In this document: piece after piece, positions 21,665 through 31,776 of the stretch
Position numbering within the stretch: position 1 is the stretch's first letter
Layout: every line of letters begins with the position of its first letter
From: Typha latifolia
Lineage: Eukaryota; Streptophyta; Magnoliopsida; Poales; Typhaceae
Assembly: GCA_019914945.1 (NCBI GenBank)
Contig: CM034104.1
Coordinates: 8,916,046 to 8,980,045, forward strand
Length of the DNA stretch: 64,000 nt
Reading direction: 5' to 3'
Program-made: the position numbers and the translations under genes
The notes under the pieces: generated by a model
What the model saw: the letters and a program-made list of their open reading frames with translations, nothing else
Database searches by the model: none
Told to the model about the DNA's origin: nothing

Positions 21665-22520
21665 TGTTGCGGTTCTTGATTTAGATACATATTGGACAAG
21701 ATCAAACTGCTTCAAATTGTATAATTTTCTATTTATGTTTTAGAAAAATAAGATGACTTCTCGCAGGTGAGTTTGAACACAACTAGAGGGCATTTGAACG
21801 CTTGATTCCCATTCACACATCCAAAGCACGGCTTTTGGCCGTTCGAATGCTTGATTAGCATTCGCATTTCTAGAACCCTATTTTTGGGCGTTTGAACGCG
21901 GTCGAGGGACTTTTGAATGCAGTCGAGGAACATTCGAACATGTGATAGATAAATTGTGTCATAATAGGATTTGTTTAGGGTTTTTGAATGATTGATTAGT
22001 CTCCAAATATGTAGAAAAGCAGCCAACTTAAAATTATTAATTATTGGAACTTGTTTTGCTTCTTGGCTTGAGCCAACTTCTCCCTCCTCCTTCCTCCCCC
22101 TCAGTACCCAACCCGAGTTCTCATTTACGGCTGAGGTTAATCCTTCGTTGCTTCTCTCTCTTCCCTCTAGCGACTAGCCATACCTGGAAGCTCCCTTCTA
22201 CACCACATCTTATTCAAGGTACTAACCCATCCACCATAACCATTATTATCATCTCCCATAACCCTACCCACATAATCAACATCCATCCCACTATCTCCTG
22301 ACCTTTAGTCATTGTTTTTTTTATAACTTTTCATTTACTAGACCGATTGACGAGATTCTAGCTGTATTAGATTTATAACTTTCATAGGAACAACATATTC
22401 GAATCTCAAATCATTCCAACGATTGGATCGATCCCTATTTCCTTAGCAAGTTCCATGTTGAGTTCTGCTCAAATTAACTAATTGAATAGACAATCATCAT
22501 CCTCGAGGGCGACCGCAATA
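21665..22520 (+). repeat. 5' LTR of the gypsy derivative
   Basis: 856 bp, ending in GACCGCAATA just before the primer-binding site. It contains degenerate TTCGAA palindromes at about 21770-21945 (GCATTTGAACGC, GGCCGTTCGAATGC, GAACATTCGAACATG). Confidence 0.85.
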
Positions 22521-22523
22521 AGT

Positions 22524-22536
22524 TGGTATCAGAGCC
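22524..22536 (+). other. Primer-binding site of the gypsy derivative
   Basis: TGGTATCAGAGCC, a perfect match to the plant initiator tRNA-Met complement, three bases after the 5' LTR. Confidence 0.95.
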
Positions 22537-22549
22537 AACTTTCCTTGCA

Positions 22550-24050
22550 TGCACCACTATGATGCCAACCACATCTCTATGGTGGCGTGAATAAGAGGAG
22601 AAGAAGGGGATGCATCCATGTGTGCAGGAGAGAGGAACTCTACACCTCCACGCACGGGCACCCAAGGGAAAGAGGACCATTCACACACAATGTTGCCTCC
22701 TCCACCCTCATTCACAGAAACAAACATGGAGATGCTATCAAAGTCCATTGAAGCTTTGGGACAGATCTTCTCCACCATCCTCGCCCAAACGATCACATAA
22801 CAAAATGCCAATTTATTATGAGCAATTCGAATAGGGCCGATCTTAGAACCCCCCCCCATGATGGTTCCACTAATCGGCCAAGGACAAGAGAGAGAGACCA
22901 CGCCCAAACCGAGGCAAGGTGGACAATGATGCTGATCCCTAGACTGAGAGGGATGAAGAGGAAGATTGAGAATCTGATAGAGGACATTAGAGAAATCATG
23001 TATGGCTAGAGGAGCACTCACCTCCAATTAGAGTTGGAGCAAGATTCGATACAAATCGCAATACCAGCATTCGCGGGCGCATTGTTTGGTTGGAGGTTCC
23101 AATTTTTTGAAATGGAGATCTAGTAGACTAGCTCTACCATGCCAAACAATTCTTCATCTTCCAAGGCACGGAGGAGGACCAAAAGGTTCTCCTTACATCT
23201 TTCCATCTTGAGGATTCGGTGCTATACTGGTAACGGTCGGCTACCACTCATAAGCCGGGAATAACGTGGGTAATAGTGGTGGTGACGGGTGGAGTGGATG
23301 TTAGGGTTATGGATGGGTATAGAGATGAAGGTGGATGGTGGATGTGATTAAGGAATATAGACGAAGAGAACGAAGTGGTCGAGATCTCAAAGAAGAGAGG
23401 TGACTCGATAGTCGAGGGAGATTAGAAGTTAGTAAAAAACTCTGCCAATGATAGAGATGGAAGGATGGTGAAGAGGGAGGAGGGAGAGAGTCTAGAGAGA
23501 AGATAAAAGGCAAGAAATCAATAATCCAATAGTATAATAAATTTGGCTGCTATCAACATATTTATAGAGGCTAGCCAACAAGTCCTAAAATAATAAGTAA
23601 CCCTAATTCTAGAGGATTCCTGCCGATCGCGTTCGAACGCACCCAATCGCGTTCGAACACACCAAAAGCTCCATCTCTGTATGTGCGAACGCGATGTAGG
23701 CGTTCGAACGCGGACGTTCGAACTCGCCCGACTGTGTTCGAACGCACAATATGCGTTCTCTGTATTTGCAAACCTAATGCAGGCGTTAGCAAGGGCATTC
23801 GAACGCGACCCCTCCTACATTCGAACGCGACTTACAGGAATTTTATTTTAATGAAAATAAACAACTAATGCAATAAGAAAAGATCATAACTAAGTGTATC
23901 AGCATCTCCTAGGACCTCTGTATGGACTCTCAGACCTGCCTAGGTGGAGGAGCGAAGGGCTAAGGGGTTGTGCTTCAAGTGCAACGAGAAATTCACCCCG
24001 GGACATCGCTATGGGCGACAAATAGGTTCAATAATGCTTATTGATGGAGA
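22550..24050 (+). pseudogene. Gypsy gag remnants, interrupted
   Basis: Plus-strand pieces in shifting frames: EEDQKVLLTSFHLEDSVLYW and ATTHKPGITW up to about 23279 are retrotransposon-gag signatures. After the inserted block (about 23280-23915) the frame resumes with RAKGLCFKCNEKFTPGHRYG at about 23960-24020, the knuckle of plant gypsy elements with its last Cys replaced by Tyr. Many stops; not translatable as one protein. Confidence 0.7.
23280..23915 (-). repeat. Inserted or gene-converted LTR fragment of a second gypsy family
   Basis: This block breaks gag. It resembles 34860-35108 (GTGGTCGAGATCTCAAAGA then GACTCGATAGTCGAGG) and 44300-45010 (palindrome block and ACTTA tail). It contains about seven TTCGAA or near-TTCGAA sites at 23625-23835. 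No clear target duplication was seen. Confidence 0.6.
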
Positions 24051-24179
24051 GACCGAGGAGGACATGCCCGAGGACGAGGTAGTTGTTGGTGAATAGTATG
24101 AGAATAAGCAACAGCTAGTGACCAAGAAGGAGTTAGTCTCGGTAGAAATATGAGCAGGCAACTCGTTACATGCCTACTT

Positions 24180-24647
24180 AGGAGCCGCAACATCGTCAAC
24201 GACCCTACGGGTGGATGGAATCATTAGGAAGCATACCGTGCGTACCTCATTGAGATAGGGAGTACGCACTACTTCCTAGATAAGCGGCTAGTTCAAAAGA
24301 TCGAGCTCACTTTCGAACTGACGGTAGGATTGGATGTCACCATTGGAGATAGGACGACGCTCCGAGCTAACTATATTTGCAGTGATATTCAGGTGCAAGT
24401 CCAAGGGCATTCCTTTCTCATGGACTTGTATCTGATTGCACTCGCGGGAGCAGATGTTCTATTGGGGATGCAGCGGCTGCAGTGCTTGGGGCTAGTCACT
24501 TTCAATTTTGGTGAGATGTGCCTTACCTTCAAGTACAATGGCAGGAGAGTGCGACTTGATGGCATTCGACCACATCAGGAAGCAACCTTGCAGGACGCAG
24601 TTGGTTACTACCGAGCTTGGGAAGACACACCAAGCAGGTGTAGCTGA
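24180..24647 (+). pseudogene. Gypsy retropepsin, active-site Asp altered
   Basis: In frame with the ORF at 24330: TLRVDGIIRKHTVRTSLR-type lead-in, then IEIGSTHYFLDKRL where the family has DSGSTHNFI, so the catalytic Asp codon is GAG (24252-24254). It continues with VQVQGHSFLMDLYLI, the GADVLLGMQ flap/ILG-like motif and LGLVTFNFGEM. The enzyme would mature gag-pol; with Glu for Asp this copy is probably inactive. Confidence 0.75.
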
Positions 24648-24654
24648 TGGTTTG

Positions 24655-24840
24655 GCTCATCTACCACAAGAGTTTTCGGTCCTTTTTGAGGAACCGAAGG
24701 GATTACCACCAGAGCGTAAAGAATGAGGTTCTAGTAGAGTGGCTTTGGCAGCTCATCGACGAGGCAACGTAGGAGATGGAGGATGACTTAATGGATTATT
24801 TTTCTCACTTTTCACCTTGAGGACAAGGTAAGGGAAGAGT
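24655..24840 (+). pseudogene. Deletion junction: start of RT fused to the polyprotein end
   Basis: LPQEFSVLFEEPKGLPPERK (24661-24720) is the conserved entry to gypsy reverse transcriptase. Directly after a stop, VLVEWLWQLIDEAT and MEDDLMDYFSHF match the end of gypsy pol (..V.W..LP..EATWED...L...FP.F). So about 3 kb of RT, RNase H and integrase is missing between adjacent bases near 24724. Confidence 0.7.
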
Positions 24841-24847
24841 GATGGAT

Positions 24848-25584
24848 TGTTGCGGTTCTTGATTTAAATATAGATTGGACAAGATCAAACCGCTTCAAAT
24901 TGTATCATTTTCTATTTATATTTTAGAAAAATAAGATGACTTATGGCAAGTGTGTTCAAACCCAAGTGGAGGGCGTTCGAATGCCTGATTTATGCTCGCA
25001 CATCTAGAGCACGGTTTTTATCCATTCGAACGCTTGATTCGCGTTCGCACATCTAGAGCCCTATTTTTAAGCATTCCAACGCGATCATGGGGCGTCCAAA
25101 TGAGCGATGAATAAGTTGTGTCGTAATAGAATTTGTTTAGGATTTTTGAATGATTGGCTAGCCTCCAATTATGTGGAAAAGCAACCAACTTAGGATTATT
25201 GATTATTGGAATTTATTTTGCTTTTAGGCTTGAGCCAACTTCTCCCTCCTCCTTGGTACCCAACTCGAGCTCTTGTCTATGGCCAAGATTAATCCTCCGT
25301 CGCTTCTCCCTCCTCCTCCAGCGACCAGCTATACCTGAAAGCTCCCTTCTCCCACCTCATCTTATTCAAGGCACTAACCCATCCACCATAGCCATCATCA
25401 TCTCCTATAACCCTAACCACATAATCCACGTCCATCCTGCCACCTCCTGAACTTTGGTCATTTTTTCCTTTATAACTTTTGATATACTAGCCCGGTCAAT
25501 GAGATTTTGGTTGCGTTGGATTTGAGTTCTGTCTAGATTAACAATTTAGATAGACGATCATCATCCTCGAGGGTGACCATAACA
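24848..25584 (+). repeat. 3' LTR of the gypsy derivative
   Basis: 737 bp, ending GACCATAACA. A purine-rich AAGGTAAGGGAAGAGTGATG lies just upstream. It contains degenerate TTCGAA sites at about 24950-25110 (GGCGTTCGAATGCC, CCATTCGAACGC). Confidence 0.85.
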
Positions 25585-25589
25585 TGCAA

Positions 25590-26680
25590 AGGCGAAGGAC
25601 ATCTACTCTTCAAAAAGAAGAGAGCTTTTGGATGTAATATAATTTTAGAGGCTTGTGAAGGTGATCGTTTTGCCTTAGCAGAAGGTTGACAAACCAAGAT
25701 GCCCTCAAGAATTTGCAACCAAAGAGGTGTTCCACCATTTCCAAAATTGTTTAGTTTGACGATACAAAAACTTTGTAGAGGAATAAAAAAGAAAAAAAAT
25801 AGTGTAGTATCATCATAGTCAATAAGACTTCCAATCAAAGCATTAGGGGAGAGCAGCCCATCTCTTTGCCTCCCTATTTTCTCAAGTGCCTTTAGCATTC
25901 CGCTCCCTTTCTCCTCTTCTTCATGATTTTAGCTTAAATGTGGGAAGAGGCCTTCTCCTTTCTCAAATTTTCTCCTTCACATCTAGCTTTGTCCATTCCT
26001 CTCCATAAGTCCAACAAGGTTCGACATGGTGTGGGATGGGTGGGGTTCCTATATCCTAATCCATGCTCATGCCCCTTCCCTTCTTTAATTTCAACAATGA
26101 GAATGTGAGGTTCTAGGGTGGAATAGAATTTGGTGGCTTGAGTTAAGAGATGTTTTTCCTATCTTCTTCGTGAGTAAAAGTTTTTTATGTCCACTTGGGC
26201 TCTGTTGCTTTCTTTTTCTGGCCTTCAATTTTGTTGTCTGTTTTAGTTTGTTTAGCTCTATCTACTAGTTGGGTTGTCGGTGATAATTGGGTTATTTACA
26301 TTGAAAACCCACTTGTTTTTCAATTTGGCAGCCTAGGGTCATTTTTTGTTTTCCTTGCACTTGAGGCTTTTTTCTTATTTTTCTTTCAACTTTACCATTT
26401 TTGTCATTTAGTGCCTCATTAAATATTGATGGGACACTATAAGGGAGAGAGAGAAATGACCCGTACTCATCTTCTTCTTTATCTTCTTCATCTTCTACTT
26501 CATATGCTGCTGGTAATTATTATTATTCTTCTTCCTTTTTTTCTTCTTCTTCTTCATCATCTTCTTCTTTTTATATTGCTCTTTTTTTTATCTCTTAATC
26601 ATTTTTTATACATATCTCTAATTGCTTTCTAATATGTAATCTTTTTCTTATACAAGTCTAATCGCTCTTTCAATTTTACC
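25590..26680. other. Unidentified old repeat DNA
   Basis: A minus-strand frame (25898-25533) contains TPLWLQILEGILVCQPSAKA and SQASKIILHPKALFFLKSR in decent order but matches no family I can name. A LINE-like origin would fit the RNase H-like pieces to the left. CTT-rich DNA follows at 26465-26570. No host gene is supported. Confidence 0.35.
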
Positions 26681-26683
26681 ACT

Positions 26684-26960
26684 GAAGTTGTTAAAAAATA
26701 ACAATATGTGTATGGAAAAAAAATGAAAGTTGTTAAAAGACAACTAAATGTGTATGGAAAAAAAATAAAAGTTGTTAAAAGACAATGAAATGTGTAAGGA
26801 AAAAAAATGAAAGTTGTTAAAAGACAACGAAATGTGTAAGGAAAAAAAATGAGAGTTGTTAAAAGACAATAGAATGTGTATTTAAAAAATGAAAGTTGTT
26901 AAAAAAATAACGAAATGTGTATGGGAAAAAAATAAAAGTTGTTAAAAGACAATGAAATAT
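26684..26960. repeat. Minisatellite, 42-bp unit, about 6.5-7 copies
   Basis: Each unit reads roughly AAAGTTGTTAAAAGACAA, then YGAAATGTGTATGG, then A8T, with a few substitutions and small indels between copies. Local tandem array; not seen elsewhere in the window. Confidence 0.9.
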
Positions 26961-27120
26961 AAATTCTCATCACTATCTCTAATTAATCTCTTACTTTATT
27001 AATTAAAGAGTGATTAGGGAGACTTGTATAGAAAAAAGAATAATTAAGGCGTAGAAGAAAAAGAAGAAGAAGAAGAAGAAGCAATAGCTGGAAAAAAAAA
27101 GTAGTAGTAGAAGAAAACTG

Positions 27121-28381
27121 TGCCCTTCCGGCCAGCGCCAAGTCCTCCTCCCTTCATTCTTCCTCTCTTCTTCCTCTTCTTCCTTCTTTCTTCTTTCTAT
27201 TTCTTCTTTTTCTTTCTTCCTTTTTCCTTTCTTTTTCTCTCTTAGCTCCTCCCTCAGCTTCTGGAACAGTGCTGAGCTCGGCCCAGCACTATAGCAAGCA
27301 GTGCTGGGCCGACCCCAGCACTAGTGACATTATTTTATTATCTACTTTATTTTATATTTTTTTATTTATTTAATTAGGTATTACTTCCTTAATTAATGTA
27401 GATAAATTATTTAGACATTAATTATTTTAATAATAATGTATATTCTTCAACATGATGATTATTAATTATAATTAGTATAATTAATGATTGACTCGGTTAT
27501 AAACTATTATGCATAAATATAGGTAATACTTATTTTGATTTAACTATGTATTTATATTTCTATTAGATTAATAGATAGTGTTGTAAATTATAATTATTAG
27601 ATTTATGTACTGATATTCACAATTTACTATATACTATCGTGTCTAGAATAAGATACTAGTCTTATTAATTAATTAATTATTTTGCATAATTAAGTGAATA
27701 CTATATAACTTATAATTAATCAAAATAGACTAAGAAATATAAATTTATTATAAATAGATCATATCTCTACTTATATCCCATTTATAATTATTTAGCTTTT
27801 ACTTTATAATTATATATTTAGAATATTAAATAAAAAGAAACGAACCTTCTCCGTATGTTATAACTAGCATTTTATAATAATAGTATGTTATAATATTTGA
27901 ATCATACTTATAATGTGAATCTAGTTATGTACAAAATAAAAGAAGTGATTTTAAACCAAATAAACTTTTATATTCTACTTGAACTAATTCTAATTGGATA
28001 AACGATTAACTAATATTACTTGAATATTTTCATATCCCGAACCCCCTTATGTGAGACCCCGTGGACCTTGCTAGCGATGCGTGTCACTTGGTTGATTGGT
28101 GGATGTAAGGAATACGTGGTTTGCGCCTTCTAATCGGTGTGAGTAGTCTTATCTCCTAGACGTCTTTCTATTATTGTATATTATTGTGGACTGGGATATT
28201 CATATGTTAACAAGTTTATTTTGTTAATAGTATGATTTATTTGGTGACGGATTATGTGATTATGGATAGGTTAATAGGTTTTATTTGTGCGTGACGGGCC
28301 ATGCTTGACCTTTCGCGTGCGCCGTGTGTGCCGTGTGAGCGCGTGTGCATGCACGTGCCCGTGCCGGGCGGAGGCGTTACA
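27121..28381 (+). repeat. Family L LTR, copy 2, 5'-truncated and internally deleted
   Basis: Runs from the polypyrimidine zone through two hairpins (27268-27290 and 27300-27322) and AT-rich DNA. It jumps near 28175 from the GTCTTTCTA block straight to TATTATTGTGGACTGGG, losing about 1.4 kb relative to copy 7. It ends with the GC-rich tip GGCGGAGGCGTTACA. Confidence 0.75.
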
Positions 28382-29348
28382 CGGGTACCGTAGTCCAGCA
28401 TGGCAGATGATATTCAGAGTTGAGACGGATGATTGTGATAGTGAGAGATATGTTGATTATATTTGGCTTTGACATATACGATTATCTAATGGTTGGCATG
28501 CATTATGCATCATCGTTGATATGACTAGTATCATTGGATCATAATTATTATACATGATATGTTGTTATATTCGGTGATGTTATATGGTAATTTCATCATG
28601 TGATATATTTTTTTGGTTGAGGATATAATATGCTCATTCATGAGAATTGATTTCATTCATATATATATATTGTGGATACATATATATATATGCTCATACA
28701 TGGCATCATGTTGCTTTATGATTCATATTATCCAGTACATGATTTACTCTCTATTTAGCATCACTGATTCGGGGTAAGGTCTATTTACTGAGTCTTTTGC
28801 TCATGACTCTCCTTATTTCTTTTCTACCCCCCACAGATAATATGGAACGTGATATCGACTCGAGATATTCCGAGGAGATATTTTAGAAAGATGAGGTGAG
28901 CTATAGACTCGAGATGGTATAGAAGATAGTTTAACCATATATTGAGTTATACCATTATTTTATATTTGTACTTCATTGTATAGACGATAATTAGTATAAT
29001 ATAGGTCAGATTATAGTGTACTCTTGCATCAGTTGTTTAGTTGTATCTTGATGGTTTGTTGTGGTCTGTGTGGGTCCTGCTATATTAATTAGTGGTCTAG
29101 TGTATATTATTGTGGACTTGGATATTCATATGTTAATAGGTTTATTTGGTTGATAGTATATTTTATTTGGTGTTGGATTATATGAGCATGGATATGTTAG
29201 TAGGTAGTATTTGATGATGTCATGATTGTATGTGCATAGGAGAGTATCTGTGCGTGACGAGCCCCGTCCGACCTGTCACGTGCGCTGCGCTTGCCATGTG
29301 GGCACGTGGGCGTGCACGTGCTCGTGCCAGGCAAGGGGGGGCGTTACA
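28382..29348 (+). repeat. Family L LTR, copy 3, 3' third only
   Basis: Directly abuts the end of copy 2. It aligns with the 3' third of copy 7, including ATTCGGGGTAAGGTC at about 28770 and the GC-rich end GGGGGGGCGTTACA. Confidence 0.75.
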
Positions 29349-30616
29349 TTATGAAATCATCACATCCATATCATGCATGTGCATATATTTTTCTTACCGT
29401 TATTATTGCACTTCATGCATGGTAATTATATTATGTGGTTCGGTAAGATTTCATATATTATGATGTTTTCGCATACTTATTGGGAATGATCATGTGTTTT
29501 GCATGCAAAAGATAATAATGATGGGAGTTACATTATGCTTGCTATATTGGATAGTATCATGCCACTTGCACATGTGCACAACCATAAAGGGGTGACTTGC
29601 TGCATCTTGATAGTACCCGACACCTCCCCAACCAGGGTTAGGAGCGAGGGATATTTTTATACTTATATATATTAGGGCTTACGCCTAAGGTCTTAATTTG
29701 TTGATCCTAGACAATCAGGCAGCTATTTTGCCGGGTGATGGACGATTTACTATCGATCGATGAGAGTCATAACATTTAGGGTATTTAATATAGAAAGAGA
29801 GAAGGGTAAGATGACGTAGACCTAGCGGTACTCGATGATGCAGGGTAAGGGCGTCCGTAGCGACGGCTCATGATTTTCGCACTGTGGTGCGATGATGTGG
29901 AGCCGAGGGCTCAGATGGGCTAGCGATTCTACTGCTAGGGTCTACCCTCCCTTGGCGGTATGTGTGTGGTTGGGTGTGAGGATTGATGTGGCCTTTGGGC
30001 ATAGCTCTGCATGAGCCTATGTTGCAGACTTGGTAGTCTGAGATGATGCATATTATGTGGTGTGGTGTTGACATGGCCTATGGATAGAGCTCAGTGTGAG
30101 CTCGAGTTTGAGAACTTGATAGTCCGGATTGATTGCATGGTAAGTTATTGATTGCTGATGCATTGATTTAATCATGATGCGCATATTCATATCTACTTAT
30201 TCTTGCATCATTCATTGCATTACTTTTAGACTGTAGAAGTAGAAATTTGCTGGGCTTTATGCTCACCACCTTCTAGTGAAAATATTTTCAGATTAGTAGA
30301 TGAGCCGATTCATGGCAGATCTGGCGAAGATTGGGTTAAGTCTTCTTTTTCTAATTCTTATTATTTTTCTTAGTTTATTCATGTAAATTAAGCTAAATAG
30401 TTTGTAGCTCCTGCATGGGTTTTATCATATTTTTTATTATGGATATGTATTTTGGGCTTATTGTGGCCTTAATGTAATGGGCTTCTTGTCGGTATTATTT
30501 GTGGAAATGTGAGATTTTCGCTTGTATATTGTGTTGAGACATCGACCAGCAAGTCACGTGGTAATCACGTGAGTTCTATTCATATGAGGGACACGTGTTT
30601 AGTGGCGGGTGTTACA
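29349..30616 (+). repeat. LTR fragment of a different gypsy-like family
   Basis: Not family L. It ends TTTAGTGGCGGGTGTTACA and contains a CACGTGGTAATCACGTG palindromic pair near 30556. The 5' end is lost, and no primer-binding site follows the 3' end. Confidence 0.5.
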
Positions 30617-30786
30617 ATTAATCTAGTTGGGCCATGGAGGTTGCTACGACAACCCAACAGTTAGGTGCATTAGCTCCTACGAAAGGGCAGCAATGCGACT
30701 AACCCGAGGGATGGGGAGCACATCGGCCATAGCAGCGCGAACAGCAATGAGGAATCGGCGACGAGATACTTTAGCGACACAAAAAA

Positions 30787-31650
30787 AGGAATATGATGTA
30801 ATGCAGTCTTCAATCATATATCTAATACATGCATACTTATGCTAGAGATTATCTCAACATAAAGACATAATAATTTAATCATCACGATATATCATTAGCA
30901 TATCCATATCCAAGATCAATATAATCGAGTGATTGATAAAATATGCGTATATATAATATATAATTATAATTATTTCTATATAAGATCATATAATGATATT
31001 GAAAGCCAAAATAGAATGCGTATATATAATATATAATATATTCTAATATGGGAAAACTCTCTAGGAGGTAAGACAACTCACAGTCCGCTAAAAAGACACA
31101 AACCATGTATTCCTCCCATCTATATAAAAAAAATATAAGCTAGGTATTTCACTTTATACAAATTAGTATACAATAATAAGATGCTAAAAATAATTATATA
31201 AATATAAACACGAATGTAAGATTGTTCTCAAAATAACTATATGTATTACTCTAATAACAATACATAAACTATGAATACATTTATATGCAAATATTTATGA
31301 TTATAATTAATCAATTATTATACTGCTCAGAATTAGCTAATAAATATGTTAATGAGTATACATGTATATATCTAAAAATAATTAATTGCCCAATTAGTTT
31401 TATTTACATTAATAAAATAAGCAATTAAAAATTAGAAGGGGAATAAAACCCCACTACTACAATGTTGGGCTAGACGCAGTCACGCAGCACTATTGTAGCA
31501 GTGGGAAGGAAAATGAAGAGGAAGAAAAGGAGGAGAAGAAGAAGAAGAGAAGAGTAAAGGGAAGGGAGCTAATCGGGCCAATAGGGAAGGGACCGGTCGC
31601 TAGTGGTCAGCCTCTCGCTGATAGGGAGGCTTCGACGAACCTATTGGGTG
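30787..31650 (-). repeat. Family L LTR, copy 4, inverted fragment
   Basis: Reverse-complement match to the middle and 5' part of family L (compare 50273-51590), ending in GA-rich tracts and GCCTCTCGCTGATAGGG. At about 31650 it changes abruptly to plus-oriented family L sequence. Confidence 0.65.
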
Positions 31651-31680
31651 TGGTGGGGCTCGTAGTCGCTGTCACCACCG

Positions 31681-31776
<96 letters not shown>

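Larger units (their letters stand above)
21665..25584 (+). mobile_element. Ty3/gypsy deletion derivative, 3.9 kb
   Basis: LTRs at 21665-22520 and 24848-25584 begin TGTTGCGGTTCTTGATTTA. A perfect 5-bp target duplication, TGCAA, lies at 21660-21664 and 25585-25589. The primer-binding site is at 22524-22536. The interior carries gag remnants, a CCHC-like knuckle, a protease and then only the first residues of reverse transcriptase joined to the end of the polyprotein. RT, RNase H and integrase are gone, so it is non-autonomous. A piece of another gypsy LTR family lies in the middle of gag. Confidence 0.9.

Noticed and set aside
22044..22301. Ser/Pro-rich ORF in the gypsy LTR
   Set aside because: It lies in the LTR between palindromes and the primer-binding site, is repeated in decayed form in the 3' LTR at 25154, and has no domain.
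25533..25898. Minus-strand ORF as a LINE reverse transcriptase (a DYDDT-like string)
   Set aside because: The surrounding residues do not match the YADD motif context or neighbouring RT blocks. It also overlaps the end of the gypsy LTR.
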